A DNA stretch of 48,245 nt from Atopobiaceae bacterium (GTDB lineage Bacteria > Actinomycetota > Coriobacteriia > Coriobacteriales > Atopobiaceae): positions 1 through 48,245 of the forward strand of contig JAFUCQ010000090.1 of NCBI GenBank assembly GCA_017459605.1, read 5' to 3'. Within the stretch, counting starts at the first letter, position 1; the number at the start of each line of letters is the position of its first letter. The notes beneath the pieces are model-generated. The model was not told where the DNA came from, did no database searches, and saw nothing but the letters and a program-made list of their open reading frames with translations. The translations under genes and the position numbers were made by a program. Of the stretch, positions 41,335 through 48,245 are shown one piece after another.

Positions 41335-42810
41335 TCATTGACTCATTGACTCATCATCGAAGCTCAATCTGTCGCGAGCTGTTGTCTCGGCTCGCCAGAG
41401 CTCCCAGCCGCGCTGGCCGCCATCATAAAAGCTTCCGCGTTCAAGACCTTCGGGCAAATAGCGCTGCTCAGTCCAGCCGCGCGGATCGTCGTGAGGATAA
41501 AGGTAAGGACCGTAGGTATCAGAGCCGGGGCGATGCCTGTCGCGCAAGTGCGCTGGAACTTCTCGGCGAGGACCGCTTCTCACCTCTGCCAAAGCCGCGT
41601 CGATGCCCTTCTCGCAAGCGTTGCTTTTGGGGGCAAGCGCCATGTAGAGAGCAGCTTGTGCCAAGTTAATGCGACACTCTGGATAGCCGATGACCTCGGC
41701 ACTGCGAAAGGCAGCCTCTGCGACAAGCAGGGCCTGCGGATCTGCGTTTCCGATGTCTTCAGACGCTAAAATGAAGATGCGCCGGGCGATGAACTTGGGG
41801 TCTTCTCCGGCATCAATCATGCGAGCAAGCCAGTAGAGAGCTGCGTCGGGGTCGCTTCCGCGCATCGACTTGATGAAGGCCGAGATGATGTCGTAGTGCA
41901 TATCTCCTGCCTTGTCATAGGCAAGGCCGCGGCGAGGGTTTGCATCACGTACGTGCTTGAGGCTTATGGCGATAGGAGTGGGTGTCTCATCAGGGCTGAT
42001 AGCGCCAGCATCACCTGTAACATCAGTGTCTTCACCCCCGGCAGACGGCTCGACGCTCGCGTCCACAGGCTGCGCAGACGGCTCGACGCTCGCGTCCACA
42101 GGCTTCGCAGACGGCTCGGGTGTTGCAAGCTGACTTGCCAGCTCTAAGCTCACCAGTGCCGCACGGGCGTCTCCGCCTGCCAAAGCAATGAGCGCCTCGA
42201 GGGCATCGGCTTCAAGGGTAAAACGTCCTGCAAGACCTTGGGGCGATACCAGCGCCCGCTCAAGGATAGCCCTTAGTGCATCTTTGCTCAGCGCCTTGAG
42301 CTCAACTACCCGCGAGCGGCTCAACAAGGCTGAGTTCACCTCGAAATACGGGTTTTCTGTGGTGGCTCCAATGAGTACCACAACGCGGTTTTCCACCGCA
42401 TGTAACAGGGCATCTTGCTGGGAGCGATTAAAGCGATGAATCTCGTCTATGAACAAGATGGTGCGCCTACCCCAGCTCATGAGGCGAGACTGTGCCTCGT
42501 CAATCTCTCGGCGCAGGTCTTTGACCGTGCCCCCAATGGCAGATACCTCGACAAACGCCGCCTGCGTGGTATGCGCAATGATGCGTGCGAGGGTGGTTTT
42601 TCCCGTTCCGGGAGGGCCATACAAAATGAGTGAGGACAGCGCATCGTGGCTAATGGCAGTTTTGAGCCAGCTTCCCTCGCCCACCACCTCGTCTTGACCA
42701 ACAAAATCATCGAGATGAGCCGGGCGCATGCGAACCGCTAACGGCACCAAACTGCGGTGCGAAGCGCTCGCCTGAGAAGGCGCGTCCATGTCAGTGAAAA
42801 GAGTTTCCAT
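41335..42810 (-). CDS. rarA: Replication-associated recombination ATPase RarA
   Basis: A 491-residue AAA+ protein started at the ATG at 42810 (GGAG close upstream); the frame is open to 43014 but that part is not family-like. LAVRMRPAHLDDFVGQ, Walker A GPPGTGKT (65-72), LFIDEIHRFNRSQQDALL (Walker B), GATTENPYFEVNSALLSRSRV (sensor 1) and the C-terminal DIISAFIKSMRGSDPDAALYWLARM are RarA/MgsA signatures. It acts at stalled forks. A 50-residue Pro/Glu/Ala insertion with an 11-residue repeat (42036-42118) splits the domain before KHVRDANPRRGLAYDK. Confidence 0.95.
   Translation of the reverse strand: METLFTDMDAPSQASASHRSLVPLAVRMRPAHLDDFVGQDEVVGEGSWLKTAISHDALSSLILYGPPGTGKTTLARIIAHTTQAAFVEVSAIGGTVKDLRREIDEAQSRLMSWGRRTILFIDEIHRFNRSQQDALLHAVENRVVVLIGATTENPYFEVNSALLSRSRVVELKALSKDALRAILERALVSPQGLAGRFTLEADALEALIALAGGDARAALVSLELASQLATPEPSAKPVDASVEPSAQPVDASVEPSAGGEDTDVTGDAGAISPDETPTPIAISLKHVRDANPRRGLAYDKAGDMHYDIISAFIKSMRGSDPDAALYWLARMIDAGEDPKFIARRIFILASEDIGNADPQALLVAEAAFRSAEVIGYPECRINLAQAALYMALAPKSNACEKGIDAALAEVRSGPRREVPAHLRDRHRPGSDTYGPYLYPHDDPRGWTEQRYLPEGLERGSFYDGGQRGWELWRAETTARDRLSFDDESMSQ
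42036..42118. repeat. 33-nt in-frame repeat inside rarA
   Basis: Two and a half copies of a unit coding EPSA(K/Q)PVDASV, in the insertion just after the lid region. The GC-rich units are nearly identical, which indicates recent duplication. Confidence 0.75.
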
Positions 42811-42938
42811 GCTCCAATTGTATAGCAGGACCATGTTGATGAGCGAGATGATAGATTGAGCACGGGCCAAGTTGGCTTCCCGCAGCACCGTGCGCCGGCG
42901 GGGGCAACTTCCCGACCTCCCACAGCGCCGCACACCAT

Positions 42939-43064
42939 TCCTGATTCTTTCTTTGCCAACAAGAATCGGTATCATGGATGCAACCAACACAAACAAACAT
43001 TTGTGTAAACACACCTTCGCAACGCGGCTTCATCCGCTGCTACAGCTAAACTGTACACGGTACA
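42939..43064. promoter_or_regulatory. Divergent region rarA / amidotransferase with three palindromes
   Basis: The 275-nt gap 42811-43085 lies between divergent genes. It holds CTGATTCTT / AAGAATCGG arms (42941-42949 with 42961-42969), a perfect ACACAAA / TTTGTGT repeat (42987-43006) and TGTAC-ACG-GTACA (43052-43064). The last lies close upstream of the plus-strand gene and may be an operator. I see no clear -35/-10 pair. Confidence 0.45.
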
Positions 43065-43085
43065 TACAGCATGAAAGGATGTCGC

Positions 43086-43823
43086 ATGAATCGGCCTCTC
43101 ATTGGCATTTGTGCTCGAAACGACAAGGCAGCTGGATACACCAGCATTGGCCAAACCTATGCAGATCGCATCGCCGAAGCAGGCGGTATCCCAGTCGCGC
43201 TGCCCCTTCTTGCCGACGGCCCTTCAATGGCTCAAGAGCTGGTAGGGCGCATAGACGGACTGCTGCTTACGGGAGGTGCCGATACTGGTGAGCAAAGCTT
43301 TGGCGGACATCCCTATGAGACAGGATCAGTTGCACCACTCTATGCTCCCTGTCAGCTTCGTGACAGCTTTGAAGAGGCAATGATTGCAGCTGCATGGAAC
43401 GAAGACCTGCCGATTCTGGGCGTTTGTCGCGGGATGCAGGTACTCAATGCCGCCCGCGGGGGCACACTTATCCGCGATATCTCAGAGCTTGACGGCACGC
43501 GCAAGCTGGTTCACTTGATGTCTGAGCCCTTTGACGAGCCGTACCACCACGTTTCTCTCAATCCCGCATCGCGCCTCGCTCAGATTCTGGACTCGAGCGA
43601 GATTGAGACGAACTCCCTTCACCACCAAGCAGTAGCAACGCCAGCTCCTGGTGCGCATGTTGTGGGACACGCCTCCGATGGAGTCATTGAGGCAATTGAG
43701 TTTCCTGAGCTGACGTACTGCATAGGAGTTCAGTGGCATCCAGAATACTTCAGCGGACGCCATCCTCTGTTTGAATCGTTTGTCGAGGCCGCCCAGACAA
43801 AGCACAACATGCGAAACGCCTGA
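43086..43823 (+). CDS. Class I glutamine-amidotransferase-fold hydrolase (peptidase C26)
   Basis: A 245-residue protein started at the ATG at 43086, 6 nt after AAGGA. LLLTGGADTGEQSFGG is the oxyanion-loop segment typical of C26, PILGVCRGMQVLNAARGG holds the nucleophile Cys114, and GVQWHPEYF gives His218 and Glu220. The triad is intact. Members hydrolyse gamma-glutamyl amides such as gamma-glutamyl-GABA or folate polyglutamate; the substrate here is open. Upstream gene-free stretch contains palindromes that may regulate it. Confidence 0.92.
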   Translation: MNRPLIGICARNDKAAGYTSIGQTYADRIAEAGGIPVALPLLADGPSMAQELVGRIDGLLLTGGADTGEQSFGGHPYETGSVAPLYAPCQLRDSFEEAMIAAAWNEDLPILGVCRGMQVLNAARGGTLIRDISELDGTRKLVHLMSEPFDEPYHHVSLNPASRLAQILDSSEIETNSLHHQAVATPAPGAHVVGHASDGVIEAIEFPELTYCIGVQWHPEYFSGRHPLFESFVEAAQTKHNMRNA

Positions 43824-43859
43824 TTGGCTTTTCCGTCACCGTCATAAGAAAGGTATTGT

Positions 43860-45125
43860 ATGCCCGCCTCACATCCCCTTCCCATCAACCGCTGCTCAGG
43901 CGAGCTTGCGCTTGAGCTGTCAGACGACATCGCTTCTCAGGTTCAGCGAAACAGAGCAACGGGCACCACGAGCCCCTGCGCCTGCCCAGACGAGGCTGTT
44001 CTTCGCCGCGATTGGCGCGAACGCGATCTTGCAACACCGGGTCGTCCCGCTTTTATCCGCGATGCCGAGAAAATCATGCACATTCCTGCATACAATCGCC
44101 TTGCTGGAAAAACGCAGGTATTCTCTTTTCATGCCAACGACGACCTGAGTCGACGGGGTCTTCATGTGCAGCTCGTATGCCGTATAGCTCGAGACATTGG
44201 GCGAGCACTCGGTTTGAACGAAGACCTCATTGAAGCAATTGCTCTTGGCCACGACATCGGCCACACCCCCTTTGGTCATGCGGGTGAGCGTTTTTTGAAC
44301 GAGGTGTACCACGAGCGCACTGGGCGTTGGTTTTTCCACAACGTTCACAGTGTTCGCGTCTTAGATGTGCTTTACGGCAGAAACCTGAGTCTGCAAACGC
44401 TTGACGGCATTATTTGTCACAACGGTGAGTTTGAACAGCAGGTGCTCCAAATAAGCGACATTTCGTCTTTTAGCGAATTTGATGCCATGGTACAAGATTG
44501 CTGGGACCGCGGAAACAACGCCATTGTGAAGCTTCGTCCCATGACCCTTGAGGGCTGTGTGGTGCGTCTTTCGGATATCGTGGCCTACGTGGGCAAAGAC
44601 CGACAAGACGCCCTCTGTGCAGGCTTGGTTTGTGAGGACGATTTTGATGATGGTTTGGGCGGTGCCTACAATGCTTGGGCACTCTCGGCATTTTCTACTG
44701 ACATTATCCAAAACAGCATGGGAAAAGACCATATCCAGATGAGCGCAGCGGCTTTTGAAGAGCTCCGACGTGCCAAGCGCGAGAATTACGAGAAGATTTA
44801 TCTCAGAAGCGAGGTCGATGGCGACCGCTCTGAACAGGTACGTGTTTTGTTCAGGCGTCTGTATGAGCGTCTCTTGCGTGACCTTGAGGCAGGCGATGAG
44901 CGTTCACCCATCTTTGTACACCACATCGAGCCGCTTCAGACATGGCTTGCTCCTTATGACAAGCACTATGAGTGGGAATCTGACTTTGATCTCTGCGTTG
45001 TAGACTTTATCGCCTCGATGACTGACGACTACTTCATCGAAATCTGTGAGCGTCTCTTTAGCGAGGCACGCAAGTTGGCACCACGCAGGTCTTATCTCGA
45101 TGAGCTTTCCGCTGACTGGTGCTGA
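43860..45125 (+). CDS. dGTPase-like HD-domain triphosphohydrolase
   Basis: A 421-residue protein. IPAYNRLAGKTQVFSF and RRGLHVQLVCRIARDIGRALGL (His102) precede GHDIGHTPFGHAGE with the HD pair (His131, Asp132); DIVAYVGKDRQD supplies the last metal Asp. The family cuts dNTPs to nucleoside and tripolyphosphate. The N-terminal 60 residues are not conserved in pattern. AAAGG lies 6 nt before the ATG, 36 nt after the preceding gene. The 3' end overlaps the convergent SGNH hydrolase gene by 34 nt. Confidence 0.92.
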   Translation: MPASHPLPINRCSGELALELSDDIASQVQRNRATGTTSPCACPDEAVLRRDWRERDLATPGRPAFIRDAEKIMHIPAYNRLAGKTQVFSFHANDDLSRRGLHVQLVCRIARDIGRALGLNEDLIEAIALGHDIGHTPFGHAGERFLNEVYHERTGRWFFHNVHSVRVLDVLYGRNLSLQTLDGIICHNGEFEQQVLQISDISSFSEFDAMVQDCWDRGNNAIVKLRPMTLEGCVVRLSDIVAYVGKDRQDALCAGLVCEDDFDDGLGGAYNAWALSAFSTDIIQNSMGKDHIQMSAAAFEELRRAKRENYEKIYLRSEVDGDRSEQVRVLFRRLYERLLRDLEAGDERSPIFVHHIEPLQTWLAPYDKHYEWESDFDLCVVDFIASMTDDYFIEICERLFSEARKLAPRRSYLDELSADWC

Positions 45126-46279
45126 GGCTGAGGGTGCTCGCGGTTTTCAGATTTGCTCATACGCGCCGCGAGACGCTCAGCAATTTGCTCGTGTCCAAAG
45201 GGCCCTGGATGACAGGCGTCTTCTGCGAGCAGGTAGCTCTCTTGATCCATGAGCTCTTTTCCGCTCACAAAATGCCAGCCTTCATGGCGTTTGAGGGCAT
45301 CTGTCAACAAGGCCTCAAGCTGGTCAATACAGCTGTGGGGGTGCGCCGGCCACATAATTCTGTCAAGCCACACCGGACTCACGATCCAAATGTTTGTCTC
45401 GGAACCAAAGGATTCAAGCTCGCCCAAAAACGCGCGAATCTCCGCTGCCACGATTGATGCCGAGCAGCGCTCAAAACGATAGTTTGCACCCAACGCCACC
45501 ACCACGTGCTCACAGCTCAGCTGAGATGCTACGTCTGCTACAAAACCAGGCTGAAACACCTCACCACCAATACCTTGGTTTACCAGCTCGAGTCCAAGTG
45601 CTGATGCAAGCAGAGATGGCCACGCCCACGCGGGGTCGTCTGCCACAAAACCCTGTGCAACCGAGTCGCCAATAACCAGCAGTTTTGGACGCTTTTCGCA
45701 CGGCTCAACGTAGGTTCCATCACACAGCAGATCTCTCAGCTCACAACCTCGCAAGCTCGGCAAACGCAAGGTTACGCGACGACGTGTTCCTAATCCAGGA
45801 ATCTGGTTTTGCTCGCCCGGCGCGATGTCAAAACCAACCAATGCAACTGGCTCCTGTGAGCTGTCAAACTCTGTTGAAACAATAGGCATCCGATACGGCA
45901 GGTGAAGGCCATCCACCTCACAACTCACCCCGTCATGAGTTTGGCGGCTCGGTGCAATCGATGCGTCAACAAGCTCAAGTACCTTTGTTGTTCCCTGCGG
46001 CTCAGCATCGAGCCGAATCTCGAGGGCAATTTGGTGAGCATCGGTTTCAAACTCAAGGCATATTCCTGCTGTACATGCCGCCATTTGGCGAAAAAGACCT
46101 GGATGCCATGCTCGACAACTCAGCAAGACCCGACGCTGCGCTTCGGTTAGGCGCCACGGGCGAAGCCAGCCGTCCGAGCCGCGCTTAACCGATACCGTAC
46201 CACGCAGGAGCTCGCCGACCGGATAATGCATGATGGCAGGGCTGTCGTACTCACGTGCAAACAGGTCAACCAAACTCAT
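45092..46279 (-). CDS. SGNH/GDSL hydrolase
   Basis: A 395-residue protein started at the ATG at 46279 with GGAGG 9 nt before it, inside the end of the upstream gene. The N-terminal 180 residues look like a beta-sandwich, then the SGNH domain has LLVIGDSVAQGF (block I Ser), VNQGIGGEVFQ (block II Gly), VVALGANYRF (block III Asn) and EDACHPGPFGHEQIA (Asp-x-x-His). No signal peptide is seen, so a cytoplasmic esterase is likely. The substrate is unknown. Confidence 0.88.
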   Translation of the reverse strand: MSLVDLFAREYDSPAIMHYPVGELLRGTVSVKRGSDGWLRPWRLTEAQRRVLLSCRAWHPGLFRQMAACTAGICLEFETDAHQIALEIRLDAEPQGTTKVLELVDASIAPSRQTHDGVSCEVDGLHLPYRMPIVSTEFDSSQEPVALVGFDIAPGEQNQIPGLGTRRRVTLRLPSLRGCELRDLLCDGTYVEPCEKRPKLLVIGDSVAQGFVADDPAWAWPSLLASALGLELVNQGIGGEVFQPGFVADVASQLSCEHVVVALGANYRFERCSASIVAAEIRAFLGELESFGSETNIWIVSPVWLDRIMWPAHPHSCIDQLEALLTDALKRHEGWHFVSGKELMDQESYLLAEDACHPGPFGHEQIAERLAARMSKSENREHPQPQHQSAESSSR

Positions 46280-46284
46280 CGCCC

Positions 46285-47118
46285 TTAGCCCTCCTTCATG
46301 ATAGGCAGGTAAAACTCCCGCATATCGTCGAGACGCAGCACCATAAGCTGTCCCCAATTCTGCGAGGTTCCCGCTCCACAGTCTATCGCAAGGCGATCAG
46401 CTACTCCTCCTGTCAGCTCGCAAGCGCCCACGCGAAGCATCCGCATGCGACCTTCGTCGTCAAGGGCACCACGGTTGCTTGCATTAACGTAGCGCTCAAC
46501 CAGCACAGTAGGGCTATGACCGGCTATAACTACAGGACCTACCCCGTTTTTGTCGACAAGACCAGTGGGTTTTCCCCAAAAATCCTCACGAATCCACAGG
46601 AGATCTTCTCGGTCTTGGTTTTCGAGCAAGGTCGTGAGATGTTCTTCTGTCCAAAACGTGCCATCAATCTCATCGGTACCAAAAAGTTTCTTGAGTGTAT
46701 AGGCAACCGGAGGCATGATGCCTGCATGAACAAGGACGTAGCTTTGGTCACCCACCGTGCAAAGCTTATATAAGGGCAGCTGTTCTACCCAGTCGAGCAG
46801 CTCATTGTATTCTGAGCGCTCAAGTGCATCGAGGCCGACGCGGGTTGTATCACAGCCATTGTGCTCCCAGTCATAACAAGCATAGAGACTGTGGTCTATG
46901 CGCAGGCAATCGAGCATCATCTTTTCATGGTTTCCCATAAGCACGTGCATGTTGGGATAATCTCGGCAGAGCTTCATGACGCCGACGGGGTCTGGACCTC
47001 TGTCGACCATGTCACCAAGCATGTAGAGCACGTCTTCGCTCGAAGGCGAGAGATGGTCGAGCATGGTTTCAAGCGCGTTGAGCTGTCCGTGTACATCTGA
47101 AAACACGTATATCGCCAT
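46285..47118 (-). CDS. PP2A-like metallophosphoesterase
   Basis: A 277-residue protein. FSDVHGQLNAL (Asp8, His10), LGDMVDRGPDPVGV, LMGNHEKMML, VLVHAGIMP and VVIAGHSPT give the five metal motifs of the PP2A-like (PrpE/ApaH-like) branch. It may hydrolyse phosphoserine/threonine or dinucleoside tetraphosphates. AAGGGAG lies 10 nt before the ATG. Its stop lies 5 nt before the SGNH start, so they form an operon. Confidence 0.92.
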   Translation of the reverse strand: MAIYVFSDVHGQLNALETMLDHLSPSSEDVLYMLGDMVDRGPDPVGVMKLCRDYPNMHVLMGNHEKMMLDCLRIDHSLYACYDWEHNGCDTTRVGLDALERSEYNELLDWVEQLPLYKLCTVGDQSYVLVHAGIMPPVAYTLKKLFGTDEIDGTFWTEEHLTTLLENQDREDLLWIREDFWGKPTGLVDKNGVGPVVIAGHSPTVLVERYVNASNRGALDDEGRMRMLRVGACELTGGVADRLAIDCGAGTSQNWGQLMVLRLDDMREFYLPIMKEG

Positions 47119-47251
47119 GGTAAAACGACTCCCTTGTAATTGCGTACCTTAGAAGCATAGCGCTTGAACCTGCCTGTTGTGGCGAGGACTTCGTTAAACC
47201 TTCATCAAGAACGTGCGGGGCTCAGGATACACATGGCCGGGCAGCTACGGG

Positions 47252-47390
47252 CGTGACAAATCACCAGTCCCCTTGTCACGGCTTCTCACGGTCGAATGCG
47301 TGACAAATCACCAGTCCCCTTGTCACGGTTTCCGGGATACACATGGCTGGGCAGCTACGGGCGTGACAAATCACCAGTCCCCTTGTCACG
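47252..47390. repeat. Three copies of a 29-nt palindromic repeat upstream of the TA pair
   Basis: Copies at 47252-47280, 47299-47327 and 47362-47390 are identical: CGTGACAA and TTGTCACG arms (8 bp) around ATCACCAGTCCCC. Copies 1 and 3 share a further 25-nt upstream flank (GATACACATGG ... GCAGCTACGGG); copy 2 has the flank CACGGTCGAATG, which recurs at copy 5. The 404-nt stretch 47119-47522 holds no gene. Confidence 0.95.
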
Positions 47391-47463
47391 CTGTCAAGGG
47401 GCTGTCGAGCTGTCGAGCAGGCGCTGTGCAATCGGCTTGTCCCAGATATATCACTGAGAGAAG

Positions 47464-47472
47464 TGGTAGAAT
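47464..47472 (+). promoter_or_regulatory. Extended -10 promoter candidate for the TA pair
   Basis: TGG-TAGAAT gives an extended -10 (TGn plus TAGAAT) about 50 nt before the antitoxin GTG. A short palindrome GATATATC (47445-47452) directly upstream could be the autoregulation site. Confidence 0.45.
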
Positions 47473-47522
47473 ATCATCCATAATTGAGACCGTAATAAGG
47501 TGATTGAAAGCAGGTTAATATC

Positions 47523-47813
47523 GTGCCAGCAATATACCCGTCAACAGCACTTAAGAATGAACAGCGTGCGATAAAGGCCATTGCCGACAAAGAGATTGTC
47601 TACATTACTGAGAACGGACGTGGCAAGTACCTGTTCATGTCTCAGGAAGTACACGACCGCGAGATTTCTCAGGCTGTTGAAGAGGCACTCTATGAGGCAC
47701 GCATGGCCGAGGCACTTCAGGAGTCGAGGTCTGACTACGATGCCGGACGCTACTACACCTCGCGAGAGAATCTCAAGTCCGCTGTCGAGCGCAAGCGGGC
47801 TGAACGTGCCTAG
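47523..47813 (+). CDS. Type II antitoxin, Phd/RelB-like
   Basis: A 96-residue protein with a GTG start. The N-terminal PAIYPSTALKNEQRAIKAIADKEIVYITENGRGKYLFMSQEVH looks like a Phd/YefM DNA-binding fold; the rest is a charged helix-rich region (EEALYEARMAEAL..., ENLKSAVERKRAERA) that would wrap the toxin. The gene overlaps the toxin gene by 8 nt. It probably binds its own promoter. Confidence 0.85.
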   Translation: MPAIYPSTALKNEQRAIKAIADKEIVYITENGRGKYLFMSQEVHDREISQAVEEALYEARMAEALQESRSDYDAGRYYTSRENLKSAVERKRAERA

Positions 47814-48075
47814 GCTTGAATACTCGGAGCACTTCGCTGACGATCTTACTCGGATAACGTCAGAACAAGTGGAAGCACGCATCTACACCGCACTCGACAA
47901 TATCGAGACCTTTGGAGAGATCGGCTCAAGAATCGTGCCCGACTCAATACGGGAGAGGTTCGGCACAGGTGTGCGCAAAGTCGTTGTCAACCCGTTCGAC
48001 CTGATTTATACCTACTACCCTGACGAGAATCTCGTTCGTATCGAAGCTCTGGTGCACCAAAGAGCAGCGAAGTAG
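47806..48075 (+). CDS. RelE/ParE-family toxin
   Basis: An 89-residue protein with a GTG start inside the end of the antitoxin gene. LEYSEHFADDLTRI, ALDNIETFGEIGSR, RKVVVNPFDLIYTYYPDENLVRIEALVH is the RelE/ParE fold pattern (two helices, then strands). Members cut mRNA at the ribosome or poison gyrase; which applies here cannot be told. An alternative longer frame from 47581 lies across the antitoxin and is not real. Confidence 0.88.
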   Translation: MPRLEYSEHFADDLTRITSEQVEARIYTALDNIETFGEIGSRIVPDSIRERFGTGVRKVVVNPFDLIYTYYPDENLVRIEALVHQRAAK

Positions 48076-48113
48076 TTATACCATGTCCACTGATTGCTGT
48101 TGCTACAACCTAT

Positions 48114-48199
48114 GTGACAAATCACCAGTCCCCTTGTCACGCACGGTCGAATGCGTGACAAATCACCAGTCCCCTTGTCACGCAAGTCCCCTTGTCACG
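48114..48199. repeat. Two and a half palindromic repeat copies downstream of the TA pair
   Basis: Copies at 48114-48141 (first base differs) and 48154-48182, and a right half at 48185-48199, match the three upstream copies. The copy at 48154 has the same CACGGTCGAATG flank as copy 2. The remaining 46 nt of the window show no feature. Confidence 0.93.
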
Positions 48200-48245
48200 G
48201 CTCAGCAGTTATCGATACATTGAGTTGAGATCTATTGCTAGGATG

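Noticed and set aside
47252-47390. CRISPR-like array
   Set aside because: Spacing between copies is 18 and 34 nt, spacers share sequence and no cas genes are near; palindromic repeats instead.

Overview
The window reads as a chromosomal segment of a Gram-positive actinobacterium, most likely class Coriobacteriia (an Atopobium/Olsenella-like relative). This assignment is inference from gene order and protein character; I could run no search. The evidence is a division and cell-wall (dcw) cluster with MraZ, SepF, YggT and a Wag31-type DivIVA but no FtsA, a RecN/NadK/TlyA block beside it, and an alaS-ruvX-mltG-...-A24 peptidase-aroB-pepQ-efp-nusB order that I recognise as actinobacterial. A mannose-family PTS operon fits a fermentative, host-associated lifestyle.

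Layout. Positions 1-855 (minus) hold the 5' part of a lipoprotein alpha/beta hydrolase that runs off the window edge. Positions 1144-20555 (minus) are the dcw cluster, read right to left: mraZ, rsmH, ftsL-like, ftsI, murF, mraY, murD, ftsW, murG, murC, ftsQ, ftsZ, pgeF, yggS, sepF, proC, yggT, divIVA. Many genes overlap by 4 nt. murE, murB and ftsA are absent. Positions 21102-27319 (minus) hold efp, an Asp23-family gene, nusB, xseB, tlyA, nadK, recN and xerD, a block for translation, antitermination and DNA repair.

Positions 27619-31079 (minus) carry a mannose PTS operon (manX IIAB, manY IIC, manZ IID, DUF956). It sits between pepQ and efp, which are neighbours in other actinobacteria. Positions 31120-39226 (minus) hold pepQ, a degenerate AroB-like protein, an A24 prepilin peptidase, a YqeG-type HAD phosphatase, mltG, ruvX and alaS. 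This looks like the actinobacterial aro/alaS supercluster with most shikimate genes gone. Positions 39392-42810 (minus) hold a SigB/SigF-type sigma factor overlapping an RsbW-like anti-sigma protein, a DUF948 membrane protein and rarA. Positions 43086-45125 (plus) hold a class-I amidotransferase-fold hydrolase and a dGTPase-like HD protein. Positions 45092-47118 (minus) hold an SGNH hydrolase and a PP2A-like phosphoesterase. Positions 47523-48075 (plus) hold a type II toxin-antitoxin pair flanked on both sides by copies of a 29-nt palindromic repeat.

How the genes work together. The dcw block makes lipid II (MurC, MurD, MurF, MraY, MurG), polymerises and cross-links it at the septum (FtsW, FtsI, with FtsQ and FtsL) and positions the ring (FtsZ, SepF, DivIVA). 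MraZ probably controls the block through AGTG boxes with an 11-nt period upstream of its own gene. The second striking theme is tandem repetition: 12 copies of a 9-mer after divIVA, 32-nt units before proC, 9-mers inside the anti-sigma gene, 30-mers inside the A24 peptidase, 33-mers inside rarA, a G-rich array after manZ, and two intergenic repeat families.
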